Counted from the first letter of the stretch, positions 8,896-19,061 are shown. The stretch is DNA of 64,000 nt from Micromonospora inyonensis (GCF_900091415.1 NZ_FMHU01000001.1:2356001-2420000); one strand, 5' to 3'. Notes: generated from the letters alone by a model not told the origin. Numbers and translations are program-made.

Positions 8896-9433
8896 GATGG
8901 GTCGTCTTGACGCCGGTGGCCGGTTCACACGGGCTACCCCGCCGTCCGGTCAACCTGCTTCGACCGATCCGGTGGGGTCGCATGGCAGGAAATGGCCAAG
9001 TGTCGTGACGGACACCTTGCCCCCCTCTAACGTCGGCCGGGGGACGGGTGCTATGAGGCGGAGGTGGTGAGGTGTTTCCGGATGTCAGCCCGTGCGCTCG
9101 GCTGTCAGCCATCGCCGGTATCAGCACCCTTGTAGGGAGACCAGGTCGGCTCACGCGAGGTGAGCTCGCGGCAGAGCTGGTCTGGGATCGCCGCACCTCG
9201 GTCCCGTCCTGTTTGGCACGAGCGCTACCGCCTGCGGGAGCAACAGAAACCCATGCCGGAAACCGGCAGGGGCGTCCTGGCCTCGAGCCGTTGTACGTCA
9301 CCGCCCCAGAACGCCCGAAGTCAAGCCCGATCTCGTCTGCGTCACCACCGGTGGTCTTCGGAATATGCCGACGGCCACGCACTTGCAGGCGCAAAGAATT
9401 CTACGATGTATGACATGAAGGAGGGTCTCACCG
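8896..9433. promoter_or_regulatory. Intergenic region upstream of the disrupted glycosyltransferase
   Basis: No gene is evident in this 538-bp stretch; the open frames lack support. At 8982-8999 it contains ATGGCAGGAAATGGCCAA, a degenerate form of the shared operator (left arm TGGCA exact, right arm GGCCA). A separate dyad, TGCCGG-AAA-CCGGCA, lies at about 9254-9268. AAGGAGG at about 9417 serves the next gene. Confidence 0.45.
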
Positions 9434-9626
9434 ATGGCGGCGACCGATACGCCACGCGGCATCGATGTGGTGATGACGACGATTGGTGACGCTGAGGCCT
9501 TCTTCAAGTCCTACAGTGACCTTGTCGTACGGCAGGACGGTCCCATCCGGGTGCGGTTCATCGTAATCCCCGACCGGAAGACACCGCCGGAATTCCTCGA
9601 GGTCTGCGAGAGGGCGCGTAGTGAAG

Positions 9627-10612
9627 TGATCTCAACAACCTTGCGGTAGGTATTTGTATTCGAAATGGGTCAGGTGTAGCGCGGCTGCGATGATGTCGCC
9701 GATTCGTCGTGGGCTGATGGTCGTGTGGCGTAGCGTCTTCCAGCGTCCGATGAGGATGGCGAAGCCGCGTTCTCCCTGCCAACGCAGGCCGCGTAGCAGT
9801 CTGTTGTATGCACGGTTGTCGGGCGCGAGGTGGTGGCCGTCGGCGGGTTGCTTGACGGGGGTCTTGATGCCGTGGCCTGCGCCTTCGTAGCCGGAGTCGG
9901 CCAGAGCGGGCAGGCCCAGCTCGGCGGCGGACCAGTTCAGGGCGGCGGTGACGCCCCGGTCGCGGGCGCAACTGGTGTCGTGCAGATGCCCCGGCATCGC
10001 CGCCGATGTCCAGATTGGCAGCCCGTCCGGGCGCATGACGGCTTGGATGTTCGCGCCGAAGTCGCGGTGCTTTCCGGAGAACCAGGCGTCGATCACCTCA
10101 CCCTTGACCGACAGGGTCGTCTCGGTGACCCGGTCGCAGTCGAACAGCTTGCCGTCGAGGATCACGTGCGACCAGCCGTCGGCGGCGGCCCGACGCAGCG
10201 CGGTGTGCAGATCGCTCGCCTGGGCGGCAAGGACCGTGACGCCCTCGTCGCGGTAGCGGTAGGCGGTCGCCCGGGAGATGCCGAACCCGGCGGCCAGGAG
10301 GGTCATGTCCTCACCCTTGCGGAACCAGACCAGCACCATCAGGGCCTGGTAGAAGCAGGTCAACGCCCGCGCGCCCCGACGGGTGCCGCAGGCCCGGCGC
10401 TGCGCGTACAGCAGACGCGCCACGTGCTGCACGAGTTCCCTCGGGACGTCGACCATGGCACGATAGGCAATCACGTGGAGCCCTCTCGAAGACGTGGATC
10501 TGTCGCAAGAACCTGTCTATCGATGGCTCCACGCCTGTATCCACTGCCGCCCGACTCGCCGCCTTCGACCGTGTCGCGCCAATCAACCCTTATGCGTTGC
10601 TGAGATCACCTC
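9627..10612 (-). mobile_element. IS5-like insertion inside the glycosyltransferase gene
   Basis: The element is flanked by the direct repeat AGTGAAG (9620-9626 and 10613-10619), and removing one copy plus the element restores the reading frame. Terminal inverted sequences share GTGATCTCARCAAC. It carries a single transposase gene on the minus strand. Confidence 0.8.
9632..10474 (-). CDS. IS5-superfamily DDE transposase
   Basis: The product is about 280 residues, with a helix-turn-helix region (GISRATAYRYRDEG) and a DDE_Tnp_4-like catalytic core: VILDGKLFDCDR holds the first Asp, GALAD-like ALADSGYEGAG the second, and the Glu lies towards ERGFAILIGRW. The start could be ATG 10474 or the internal ATG 18 bp later. 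It appears intact and could mobilise the element. Confidence 0.8.
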   Translation of the reverse strand: MIAYRAMVDVPRELVQHVARLLYAQRRACGTRRGARALTCFYQALMVLVWFRKGEDMTLLAAGFGISRATAYRYRDEGVTVLAAQASDLHTALRRAAADGWSHVILDGKLFDCDRVTETTLSVKGEVIDAWFSGKHRDFGANIQAVMRPDGLPIWTSAAMPGHLHDTSCARDRGVTAALNWSAAELGLPALADSGYEGAGHGIKTPVKQPADGHHLAPDNRAYNRLLRGLRWQGERGFAILIGRWKTLRHTTISPRRIGDIIAAALHLTHFEYKYLPQGC

Positions 10613-11997
10613 AGTGAAGGGCTCGACGTGCTCAGCCCGACGATCGCCGAACAGGACGCTCTGCTGCACCGGCTTGGTGCGCCCGGCCTGATCCCCTATG
10701 ACTCGGACAACCGCAGGAACGTCGGCTATCTGCTCTCCTGGATGGGGGACGCCGATCTGGTGATCAGCGTCGACGACGACAACTTCCCCGTAGGCCCCGA
10801 ATTCTTCACCGAACATCTCGTCGTGACCGCCGGTCCTCGACGATACCTGACCATCGACACCGCGAGCGGCTGGTGGAACCCTTGTGACCAACTCGACATC
10901 GCACCGCTGGCCGTTTATCCGCGGGGGTTCCCCTACCAGCATCGGCGCGTCTGTGAGGTGGTCGAGCAGGTGGCGACGGTCGACGTCCGGGTGAATGCGG
11001 GGCTGTGGCTCGGTGATCCCGATGTGGATGCCATTACCAGGATGGCGATCGGGCCGACCTCTCGTGCGTTGCGGCGTAAGGAGGCGGTGCTCGGGTCGCG
11101 CACCTGGGCTCCGATCAATTCGCAGAACACGGCGCTCCACCGGGACACCCTGCCGGCTTACTATTTTCCCCGGATGGGTTATTACTATCGAGGGCAGAAG
11201 GTCGACCGATACGCGGACATTTTTAGCGGCTACTTCGTCCAGGCGTGTGCGCGGCATCTCGGGCACGGCATCCGGTTCGGCTCTCCGCTTGCCGATCACA
11301 AGCGCAACGTTCATTACCTGATCGACGACCTGCGGCAGGAAATGTCCGCGATTGCGATTCTCGACGACCTCCTGGATTGGCTGAAGGGCTGCGATCTGAA
11401 CGGCTCGACCTACGCGGAGGCATATCGGTCTCTTTCGTACCAGATGCAGGACGCCGTGGAGCACATGTCGGGCCCGCACTGGGATCACGAGATTCGCGGA
11501 TTCATGCATCAGATCTCCCACCTGATGCGTCAGTGGCTGGACGTGCTGGAGCGAGCCCGCGGGGCCGCACACTCAGGGCCGTTGCGTACTCGAGGGTAAG
11601 GTGTGTGAGCTGGGGTTTCAGCGGGTGAGTGCCCTCTGTGGAGGCGAGTGAGGCGGGTGAGACCTCGAAGATGATCATGGAGTTCTCGACGCTTCACGAC
11701 ACCAGAAGAGACCTCACCCGCAATGGCATCATCCCTCATTCCCGTACTGACCGTGACAACCCCCGGCAGCGGTGTCCTCCCCGCGCCGGTCACCGACGGT
11801 GAACGCCGTGGGCTGCTGGCTGCGTTGTCCGCGATTCCGGACCCGCGGAACCCGCGCGGCGTGCGTTACCCCCTGGCCGCGCTGCTGACGGTCGCGGTGT
11901 GCGCGGTCCTGGCCGGGGCGTCGTCGTTCGCCGCGATCACCGATTGGCTGTACGACCTGGACGAGCCGGCACAGGTCCGGCTGGGTTTCCCCCCCGT

Positions 11998-12210
11998 TAC
12001 CTTTTTGATCGTCCCCAGCCGGGGACTCCTCGGTCGCCCGGCCCGGTATGACTTCCTGCCCCTGTCGTTGATGATCCGGGGGGTGTTGTCGCCGGGTCGG
12101 GTGGCGTCGGCGGACCGCTGATAGGGACACGGCCACCCGCTCTGTTGGGGTAGGTCTCTTCGTAACGTGGCTGCCGGCAGTCCGACGCCCTGACTGCGGC
12201 CGAGGCCACG
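11998..12210 (+). ncRNA. Putative bridge-RNA region of the IS110 left end
   Basis: This roughly 210-bp non-coding leader lies upstream of the IS110 recombinase, where established work on IS621 and other IS110 elements places the bridge RNA that pairs with target and donor DNA. It contains self-complementary GC-rich segments such as CCGGCCCGG, and a second copy at about 56.1-56.3 kb preserves its length and most of its sequence, as expected for a structured RNA. The exact transcript ends and guide loops cannot be fixed by eye. Confidence 0.4.
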
Positions 12211-13434
12211 ATGCGATGCGTGGAGGCGGGTCTGGTGAACGACGGATACGGCGTCTACCTCGGCTTGGACGTCGGCAAGGGTGATCACCACGCGGTCGGT
12301 TTGGCTCCGGGCGGCAAGCGGCTGCATGACGCGGCGTTACCGAACACGGAGGCTCGGCTGCGGCAGTTGTTCGACAAACTCGCCCGGCACGGCCGGGTTC
12401 TGGTGGTGGTCGACCAGCCCGCCTCGATCGGCGCCCTGCCGATCGCGGTCGCTCGGGCCCGCGGTCATCAGGTGGCCTACCTGCCCGGCCTGGCCATGCG
12501 TCGCATCGCTGACCTGCACCCGGGCACGGCGAAGACCGACGCCCGTGATGCCTACGTCATCGCCGACGCCGCCCGGACCCTTCCGCATACGCTGCGGCGG
12601 GTCGACGTCGGCGACGAGGCCCTGGCCGAGTTGGAAGTCCTGGTCGGCTTCGATGACGATCTAGCCGGCGAGGCCACCCGGATCTCGAACCGGATCCGTG
12701 GGCTGCTGACTCAGATCCATCCTGCCCTGGAACGAGTGCTGGGGCCGAAAGTGCAGCACAAGGCCGTGCTGGAGCTGCTGTCCCGGTGCGGCGGACCAGC
12801 AGGGCTACGCAGGGCTGGCCGCCGCAAACTGCTGTCCATCGCCGGGCCCCACGCCCCTCGCCTGGCCGACCGGCTGGTCGAGCAGGTCATGAGCGCACTC
12901 GACGAACAGACCGTCACCGTCCCCGGCACGCAGGCTGCGGAAACGATCCTGCCCCGCCTCGCCGACAGCCTCCGCGACGTCCTGCGCCAGCGCGACCAGG
13001 TCGCCGGCGAGGTCGAAGGGATGCTTGATGCGCACCCTCTCGCCCCGGTCCTGACCTCGATGCCCGGCATCGGAGTCAGGACCGCCGCCCGGATCCTGCT
13101 CGAAGTCGGCGACGGCACCGCCTTCGCCACCCCCGGGCACCTCGCCGCCTACGCCGGCCTCGCCCCAGTGACCCGACGATCCGGCAGCAGCATCCGCGGC
13201 GAACACCCACCCCGCGGCGGCAACAAGCAGCTCAAACGAGCCTTCTTCCTCGCCGCGTTCGCCGCCCTCGCCGATCCGGTCAGCCGCGCCTACTACGACC
13301 GCAAACGCGCCGAAGGCAAACGCCACAACGCCGCCCTCATCTGCCTCGCCCGACGCCGCTGCGACGTCCTGTTCGCCATGCTCCGCGACAAGATCCCCTA
13401 CCAACCCCGCCCAAGCACGCCCGTCCCCGCTTGA
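12211..13434 (+). CDS. IS110-family recombinase
   Basis: The 407-residue protein has the N-terminal RuvC-like DEDD domain (first Asp in YLGLDVGKGDHHAV, last acidic residues in TAKTDARDAYVIAD) and a C-terminal Transposase_20 domain with the SMPGIGVRTAARIL helix-hairpin-helix and the RSGSSIRG segment carrying the conserved Ser. The start may be ATG 12211 or GTG 12235, just before NDGYGVYLGLD. It appears intact. Confidence 0.88.
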   Translation: MRCVEAGLVNDGYGVYLGLDVGKGDHHAVGLAPGGKRLHDAALPNTEARLRQLFDKLARHGRVLVVVDQPASIGALPIAVARARGHQVAYLPGLAMRRIADLHPGTAKTDARDAYVIADAARTLPHTLRRVDVGDEALAELEVLVGFDDDLAGEATRISNRIRGLLTQIHPALERVLGPKVQHKAVLELLSRCGGPAGLRRAGRRKLLSIAGPHAPRLADRLVEQVMSALDEQTVTVPGTQAAETILPRLADSLRDVLRQRDQVAGEVEGMLDAHPLAPVLTSMPGIGVRTAARILLEVGDGTAFATPGHLAAYAGLAPVTRRSGSSIRGEHPPRGGNKQLKRAFFLAAFAALADPVSRAYYDRKRAEGKRHNAALICLARRRCDVLFAMLRDKIPYQPRPSTPVPA

Positions 13435-15834
13435 CGAAACCCATAGGGACACCCCCCCCGGGGCGTGTCGGCCGGGACCACGGTGTGGCGGCTGCTGACC
13501 AGGCTGGACGACGGCCTGCTCGCCACGGTCCTGGCCGGCTGGCTACTGACCCGGGTGAAGCCGGTGGCCTCCCGGCCGCACCGGTACCGAACCGTGATCG
13601 CCATCGACGGCAAGACGCTGCGCGGCGCCCGCCGGCCCGACGGCGGGCAGGTGCACCTGCTGTCCGCGCTGGACACCAGCACCGGCATCGTCCTCGCGCA
13701 GGTCACCGTGGCCGCGAAATCGAATGAAATCCCTGCCTTCGGCCCGCTGCTGGACGCGGTCGAGGCCGTGCTGGGCAGCCTGGCCGGGGTGGTCTTCGTC
13801 GCCGACGCGTTGCACACCCAGACCGGGCACGCTCAGCAGATCACCGCCCGCGGCGCGCACCTGCTACTGCCTGCCAAGGCCAACCAGCCCACCCTGTTCC
13901 GGCAGGTCAAGGCACTGCCTTGGGCGCAGATCCCGATCGGGGACCAGACCCGCGACCGCAGACACGGCCGACCCGAGACCCGCACCGTCAAAGCCGTCAC
14001 GCTGCAGACTCCCGGCGGCATCAGCTTCCCGCACGCCGCTCAGGCCGTCCGGATCACCCGCACCCGCACCACCAGCGGCAAGACCAGCCGCGAAACCGCG
14101 TACCTGGTCGTGTCACTGCCCGCCGCCGACGCCCAGCCCGCCGACCTGCAAACATGGGCCAGACCAGAATGGTTGATCGAGAATCAGGTGCATCACGTCA
14201 GAGACATGACATTCCGTGAGGATCTTCACCAGGCCCGGACCGGCACCGGACCCGCCATCATGGCAACCCTACGTAACACCGCGATCGGTTACCACCGCGT
14301 CAACGACGACGCCAACATCGCCCGCGCCACCCGACGCGCCGACCGCCGACCAGACGACCTCATCCAGGCCGTGACCAGTAGGGGGTTACCGGGAGTGTGT
14401 CGATTTCCGTGTTTGGGCCTGTGGTGTGATCGAGGTTGTTAGATGGTGATCCGGTCGCCGTAGGCGAGGATCAGGGCGTTGAGGGCCTTGGCCCAACCGT
14501 AGACCCGGCCGGTGATGCTCCCACCACCCCGGCGTTTCTGCTGGACGACGAGGTAGAGGACCTTCATCGCGGCCTGCTCGGTCGGGAAGTGCCCGCGCCG
14601 GCGGGCGGCTTGCCGGAACCGGGCGTTCAGGCTCTCGATGATGTTGGTGGTGTAGAGGACTTTGCGGACCTCGTGGTCGTAGTCGAGGAACGGGACGAAC
14701 TGCGGCCAGGACGTTCGCCAGAGCCGGATCACGGCCGGGTACTGGTCGCCGAACTCGGTAGCGAACGCCTCGAAGCGGGCCTCCGCAGCCGCGACGGTGG
14801 GGGCGGTGTAGATCTCCCGCAACGCCGGGGTGATCTTCTGCCAGTCCTTGCGGTTGGTGTAGCGCAGGCTGGCCCGCACCAAGTGGACGACGCACTGCTG
14901 GTGCACCGCCTGTGGCCAGACCTGTTCGATCGCGTCGGTCATGCCCTTGAGCCCGTCGGAGCAGACCATGAACACGTCCTCGACACCCCGGTTGCGTAGT
15001 TCGGTGAGGTAGCCGGCCCACTGCTTGGCGCCTTCCCCGCCGGTGCCGGCCCACATACCGAGGACGTCACGTTCCCCGTCGAGGCTGATGCCGACCACGA
15101 CGTAGACGGGCCGGTTCGCGACCTGCCCCTGCCGGATCTTCATCACCAGGGCGTCGATGAACACCACCGGATAGATCCTGTCGAGGGGCCGTTGCCGCCA
15201 GGCCTCCATCTCGTCCACGACGCTGTCGGTGACCCTGCTGATCAACTCCCGGGACACGTCGGCGTCGTACACGTCGGCGAGATGAGCGGAGATCTCCCCG
15301 GTCGTCAGACCTTTCGCGTACAGCGACAGGATCGCCTCGTTGAACCCATCCAGACGGCGGGCGTGCTTCGGCACGATCCGCGGGGTGAACGACCCGGCCC
15401 GGTCCCGGGGCACCTGGATCCGCACCGGGCCGACCTCGGTCTGCACCGTCTTCGCCCCATGCCCGTTACGGACGTTGGCCCGCCGACCGGACTGCTCGTC
15501 GACACCAGCCCCGTCGAGGTGAGCATCCAACTCGGCATCGAGGGCTGACTCGAGCACGGTGCGGGTGATTCCCGCGAGGAGCCCACCCGGCCCGACCAGG
15601 GACACCCCGTCGGCCTTGGCCCAATGCCACGTAGCCTAATTTGATCATGTTGTTGTGCTGGTCGTTTGTGCCCGGACGGGCTTCCGGCGGGTGTGGTGCG
15701 GCGGGCGGGTCAGCGTGTCCGGGCTGTGGTGTTGACGCCGGCTGGCTGGGCGGGTCTGGCCGGGTGTTTCTGGTAGTCCTTTCTGGCTGGTGGCGGCGGG
15801 CGGGTCCGCCGGTGGTGGGGGTTTGAGGCCCTAG

Positions 15835-17280
15835 TACGGCAGCCGCCGTTCGGGATCATGGCTGAAGTTCCAGGTTGAGGCGGCGTGTGTAGTGGGCTCG
15901 CCGGGCTCGGGCTTGATGGCGGCGTCGCCAGCCTGACCAGTGCAAACGGTGGGCGAGGTCGATGATCGGACGGATGATGCAGGCGTTGGTCAGGCGGCGG
16001 ACCTCGTTGACGGTCAGCTTGATCAGCCCGGTGTCGCTGGGCTCGTCGTGGGTGGCGTCGGCGGCGCAGATGGCCAGGACGGCGAGGGCGGCCAGGGCGA
16101 GGGTGGTGAAGCGGTGCCAGGAGTCCCAGCGGCGGACCTGGTGCTGGTCCAGGCCGACCTGGCCCTTGGCGGCCTGGAAGGCTTCTTCGATGGTCCAGCG
16201 GATGCCGGCGACCCGCACGAGTTGGGCGAGGGTGGCTGGCCTGGGGGTCCAGCAGCGGTAGAAGGCCAGCTCACCGGTGCTGGTGTTGCGGCGGATCAGG
16301 AGGCTGTGTCGGCCGCCGTCGTCGGGGTCGGCATCGGTGCACACGTCATCGAGCCAGGCCCAGTCGTAGAGACGCGGCCCTTTCGACCCGGCGCCGGCTG
16401 AGCGGCGCTGCCACGCCGAGTCCGGTAGGTCAGCGGCGATCCAGTCGACGCGGACCCGGGTCTTACCGCCGTCGAGCGGTACCAGGTGGCTGCGGGACAC
16501 CGCCAAGACGTAGCCGATCTCGTGGTCGCGCAGGCCAGCGCGGAAGGTGGCGCTGTTGCCGTAAGCCTCGTCCGCGGTGGCCCAGCCCGCCGGCACTCCG
16601 GCGGCCAGTGCGGCGGTGATCATCTCGGCGGCCAGCTCCGGCTTGGTGGCGAACTCAATCTCGTCGGGCACGCCGGCGGCTTGGCAACGGTCCCGGTCCT
16701 CGGTCCACGACACCGGCAGATACACCCGCCGGTCGATCAGCGTGTGCCCATCGACGCCGGCGTAGCCGAGGAACACCCCGACCTGGCTGTTCTCGACCCG
16801 CCCCGCCGTGCCGGTGTACTGCCGCTGCACCCCGACCGTGTGCACGCCCTTCTTCAGGTCCCCGGTGTCGTCAACGACCAGGACCGCGTCCGGCCCACCG
16901 AACCGGGAGGTGATCAACTGCCGCAGGTCGTTGCGGACGGCGTCGGCGTCCCACACCGCCCGGTACAACAGTCGCTGCATCGCATCCGGCCGGGAATGCC
17001 CGGCCTGCTCAGCCAACTGCCAACACGTCTTGACCTCGATGTCGGCCAGCAGCCCCGTCACGAACTGCCCCGCCGCACGACGCGGCTCCACCCGCCCGAA
17101 CCGGCCCGCGAAGCAGCCCAGCACCTCGGCCAGCACCCGATCCCACCGACCAACAGCTACGCTGTGGCACGCGGCCACCGCAAGATCTGAAGTTGTGTCC
17201 ACAACGCACAGACGATCACGCGGTGGCCGCCTCACGTCCACCGCGCCTCACCAGCAACATCTCAAACGGCGGCTGCCGTA
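15835..17280 (-). mobile_element. IS701-family element with CTAG duplication
   Basis: Inverted ends TACGGCAGCCGCCGTT are flanked by the 4-bp duplication CTAG (15831-15834 and 17281-17284), typical of IS701. It is the innermost and youngest member of the nest. Confidence 0.9.
15856..17241 (-). CDS. IS701-family transposase
   Basis: The 461-residue protein has the DDE_5 superfamily layout: VLVVDDTGDLKKG with the first Asp, GWATADEAYGNSATFR with the second, and IRWTIEEAFQAAKGQVGLDQ carrying the Glu. It starts close to the right end of the element and appears intact. Confidence 0.9.
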   Translation of the reverse strand: MDVRRPPRDRLCVVDTTSDLAVAACHSVAVGRWDRVLAEVLGCFAGRFGRVEPRRAAGQFVTGLLADIEVKTCWQLAEQAGHSRPDAMQRLLYRAVWDADAVRNDLRQLITSRFGGPDAVLVVDDTGDLKKGVHTVGVQRQYTGTAGRVENSQVGVFLGYAGVDGHTLIDRRVYLPVSWTEDRDRCQAAGVPDEIEFATKPELAAEMITAALAAGVPAGWATADEAYGNSATFRAGLRDHEIGYVLAVSRSHLVPLDGGKTRVRVDWIAADLPDSAWQRRSAGAGSKGPRLYDWAWLDDVCTDADPDDGGRHSLLIRRNTSTGELAFYRCWTPRPATLAQLVRVAGIRWTIEEAFQAAKGQVGLDQHQVRRWDSWHRFTTLALAALAVLAICAADATHDEPSDTGLIKLTVNEVRRLTNACIIRPIIDLAHRLHWSGWRRRHQARARRAHYTRRLNLELQP

Positions 17281-17449
17281 CTAGAACCGGATGGTCGCTG
17301 GGCCGTCGTGGCGGATGCTGGCCGGTTCGTGGTGTTTCTTGACGCGGTAGCTGTTGTGGCGGGCTCGTTTGACCGCCCGGGGGCAGCTGCGGTGCCGGCG
17401 GGGCGGTAGCGGCTTGCGGCCCAGCTCGGCGAGTGCGTGGGGCAGGTGG

Positions 17450-18718
17450 TCAGTCCAGTCTCCAGGGGGGAATGCCCGCCGTCCCGGTGGCGGTACGGCG
17501 GGCGATTCGCAGCGCGCGGGTGAAGCTGATCCGGTCGGGGTCGAGGTCGGCGGCCTCGGCCGCGCGGGTGATCAACGCGGCGAGGGCGTGGTGGACGATC
17601 AGCCAGGCCCAGATTTCCTGGTAGGCCAGCTCCGGCAGCCTTGAGCGCAGCAGACGGCCCGGGCCGCGTAGGTGCGTCTTGAGCTGGTCGTTGCTGGTCT
17701 CTTCTTCCCAGCGCAGGTGGTAGGCCTCGGCCAGCTCGTCCGCGTGGGCCTCGGCCGGGTCGAGGACGGTGGTCAGCAGCACGATCAGCTCGCCGGTGCC
17801 GTTGCCGTCGCGGTCGGGCACGTCGTACTCGACCACTCGTACCAGATACGCCAGCTCAGGGGCCAGATCCTGCCCAGCGCGGGCAGCGGCGACGACGCGG
17901 TCCCGGCGGGCGCCGCGGATCTTCGGGTTGATCACCACGGACACATACGTGCCGTCGGCCAGCACCCGCACGACCGGCAGCCGCAGCCCGGTCGGCGCCC
18001 GCCACAGCAACGCCGCCCCGGTGCCCGCCGCAGCAGACCAGGCGTCGAAGGAGTAGAACCCCCGGTCGGCGGTCAGCAGCTCATCGCGGCGCAGCCGCGG
18101 GTACAGCCGCATCGCCAATGTCTGCTCCCCGGTGCCATAGCCGGACACCTCCCCGGCCAGGAACGCGTGCGTGCCGCACTCGGCCAACGCCACCACCCGC
18201 GCCTTCGGATACGCCGACCGGTTGCCCCCCGAGCCGGCGTAGCCAAACTCGGCGGCGTTACCCGGCGTGTCCGGCAGGTCCACATCGAAGCCGTCAATAG
18301 CAAGGACTCGCCACCGCCGCAGCCACGCCCCCCGCGTATCAGTCGTGCCCACCGGCTGCACCACCGACTCGAAGATCTCCTCCATGACCGGCGCGCCCAG
18401 CCGCTGCCGCGCCTGGCTGATCCCCGACGCGGTCGGCACCGACCAAGCGGCGTCCCAGCAGCCGAACCGGGTCAACGCCCCGGTGACCTTCGTGGCGACC
18501 TCTTCGTAGTCATCCTCACCGAACAGGCACAACGCCATCGTCAGATAGGCCACCACATGCGGCGGAAGCTTCCCATCCGACCGCTTGGCCCCAACCCCAA
18601 ACCGGGCCACCGCCGCGTCCACCGCATCCCGCGGCACCGCGGACACCAGCACCCCCAACGACACCTGATCCGCCGTCACCGCCACCGTCTCGGACATGAC
18701 CGGCAAGCACACCAGCAC
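17450..18718 (-). CDS. IS4-family transposase
   Basis: The 422-residue product has an IS4 N-terminal domain (VSAVPRDAVDAAVARFG) and a DDE core: RVLAIDGFDVDLPDT carries the first Asp, LLTADRGFYSFDAW the second, and the YREK-like segment LRWEEETSNDQLKTHLRG the Glu. The start may be the second Met (MSETVAV). It reads to a natural stop at 17450 and looks intact, because the IS701 insertion lies downstream of it. Confidence 0.85.
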   Translation of the reverse strand: MLVCLPVMSETVAVTADQVSLGVLVSAVPRDAVDAAVARFGVGAKRSDGKLPPHVVAYLTMALCLFGEDDYEEVATKVTGALTRFGCWDAAWSVPTASGISQARQRLGAPVMEEIFESVVQPVGTTDTRGAWLRRWRVLAIDGFDVDLPDTPGNAAEFGYAGSGGNRSAYPKARVVALAECGTHAFLAGEVSGYGTGEQTLAMRLYPRLRRDELLTADRGFYSFDAWSAAAGTGAALLWRAPTGLRLPVVRVLADGTYVSVVINPKIRGARRDRVVAAARAGQDLAPELAYLVRVVEYDVPDRDGNGTGELIVLLTTVLDPAEAHADELAEAYHLRWEEETSNDQLKTHLRGPGRLLRSRLPELAYQEIWAWLIVHHALAALITRAAEAADLDPDRISFTRALRIARRTATGTAGIPPWRLD

Positions 18719-19061
18719 CCGACCTGCCGGTCACGCCACCACGCCGACCATCCACAAAGACCCAGTCCAACCCCATGATCAAATTAGGCTACGTGGCATT
18801 GGGCCTTGGCCCGCTCGACCAACTGCTGAGCGAACTCCATCTCTGCCGCCGTCGGTTGCGGAAGCTGAGCAGCGTTCTTCTTGTCTGCCATAACGTGGTC
18901 CTTCCCGGACAGGATCGACGTCCTGTCCAACGGACCACACCCAGGTCAAACACGGAAATCTACGCAGTCCCGCTCCCCAGCGTCCGGAACTCGGACGTGA
19001 AGTGGGCCTACATCGTCCAGTTCGCGGGGCCGAACGGACAGAAAACCAAGCTCGAGGTCCC

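Larger units (their letters stand above)
9434..11599 (+). pseudogene. GT-A-type glycosyltransferase, split by an IS insertion
   Basis: The N-terminal 64 codons (from ATG 9434, with AAGGAGG 11 bp upstream) and a C-terminal part (10619-11599) belong to one gene. Joining them at the duplicated AGTGAAG gives an uninterrupted 390-residue protein across CERARSE-GLDVLSP. The product has a nucleotide-sugar fold with DADLVISVDDDNFP carrying the metal-binding acidic cluster, and distantly resembles reversibly glycosylated polypeptide or STELLO-type transferases. Intact, it would glycosylate a small molecule or move a sugar ring form. The 3' end may also be altered, since an ISAs1 element begins near 11574. 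In this strain the protein should be non-functional unless the IS excises. Confidence 0.7.
11997..13457 (+). mobile_element. IS110-family element inserted in a poly-C tract
   Basis: The element is inserted in a run of seven or eight C residues of the ISAs1 gene. Its left end starts near TTACCTTTTTGATCG and its right end is near CCATAGGGACAC. IS110 elements lack terminal inverted repeats, and none is seen. The left 210 bp recur, with differences, in truncated copies at 56.1-56.3 kb. Confidence 0.7.
11574..14390 (+). mobile_element. ISAs1-family element, copy 1, interrupted and truncated
   Basis: The left end probably begins near 11574 (CAGGGCCGTTGCG). The transposase gene is split by an IS110 element at about 11997-13457, and the right end is lost where an IS256 element begins at 14391. 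Without a right end it is immobile. Confidence 0.65.
11723..14390 (+). pseudogene. ISAs1 transposase, split by IS110 and 3'-truncated
   Basis: The first part (11723 to about 11996) encodes the DDE-associated N-terminal domain with LSAIPDPRNPRGVRYPL. The second part (about 13458-14390) carries the catalytic domain with VIAIDGKTLRGARR, VVFVADALHTQ and ENQVHHVRDMTF. Joining across the poly-C insertion site gives RLGFPP-RGVSAGTTVW in one frame. The C terminus is lost at the IS256 junction. Confidence 0.75.
15622..18801 (-). mobile_element. IS4-type element with 10-bp target duplication
   Basis: Perfect inverted repeats of nearly 30 bp begin CAATGCCACGTAGCC at both ends, flanked by the 10-bp direct repeat GGCCTTGGCC (15612-15621 and 18802-18811). 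It contains a 422-residue IS4-like transposase gene and has itself been hit by an IS701 element at 15831. Confidence 0.88.
14439..18891 (-). pseudogene. IS256 (Mutator-type) transposase split by an IS4-type element
   Basis: The start codon and about 30 codons (MADKKNAAQLPQP, LVERAKA) lie at 18891-18802; the remaining 388 or so codons are at 15621-14439. Removing the inserted element and one copy of GGCCTTGGCC restores ERAKADGVSLVGPG in frame. The C-terminal part keeps the Mutator signatures: VVFIDALVMKIR, VVGISLDGERDVLGMW, the MVCSDGLKGM catalytic Asp, and the NIIESLNARFR Glu. Confidence 0.85.
14391..18971 (-). mobile_element. IS256-family element carrying nested insertions
   Basis: Imperfect inverted ends are GGGAGTGTGTCGATTTCCGT at 14391 and its complement ending at 18971, which differ at only a few positions. 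The transposase gene is interrupted by an IS4-type element. The flanks show no matching 8-bp duplication, so one side has probably been rearranged since insertion. Confidence 0.8.

Noticed and set aside
9254..9268. TGCCGG-AAA-CCGGCA dyad as another copy of the cluster operator
   Set aside because: The arms face the opposite way and the spacing is different, so it does not fit TGGCA-N6-TGCCA.
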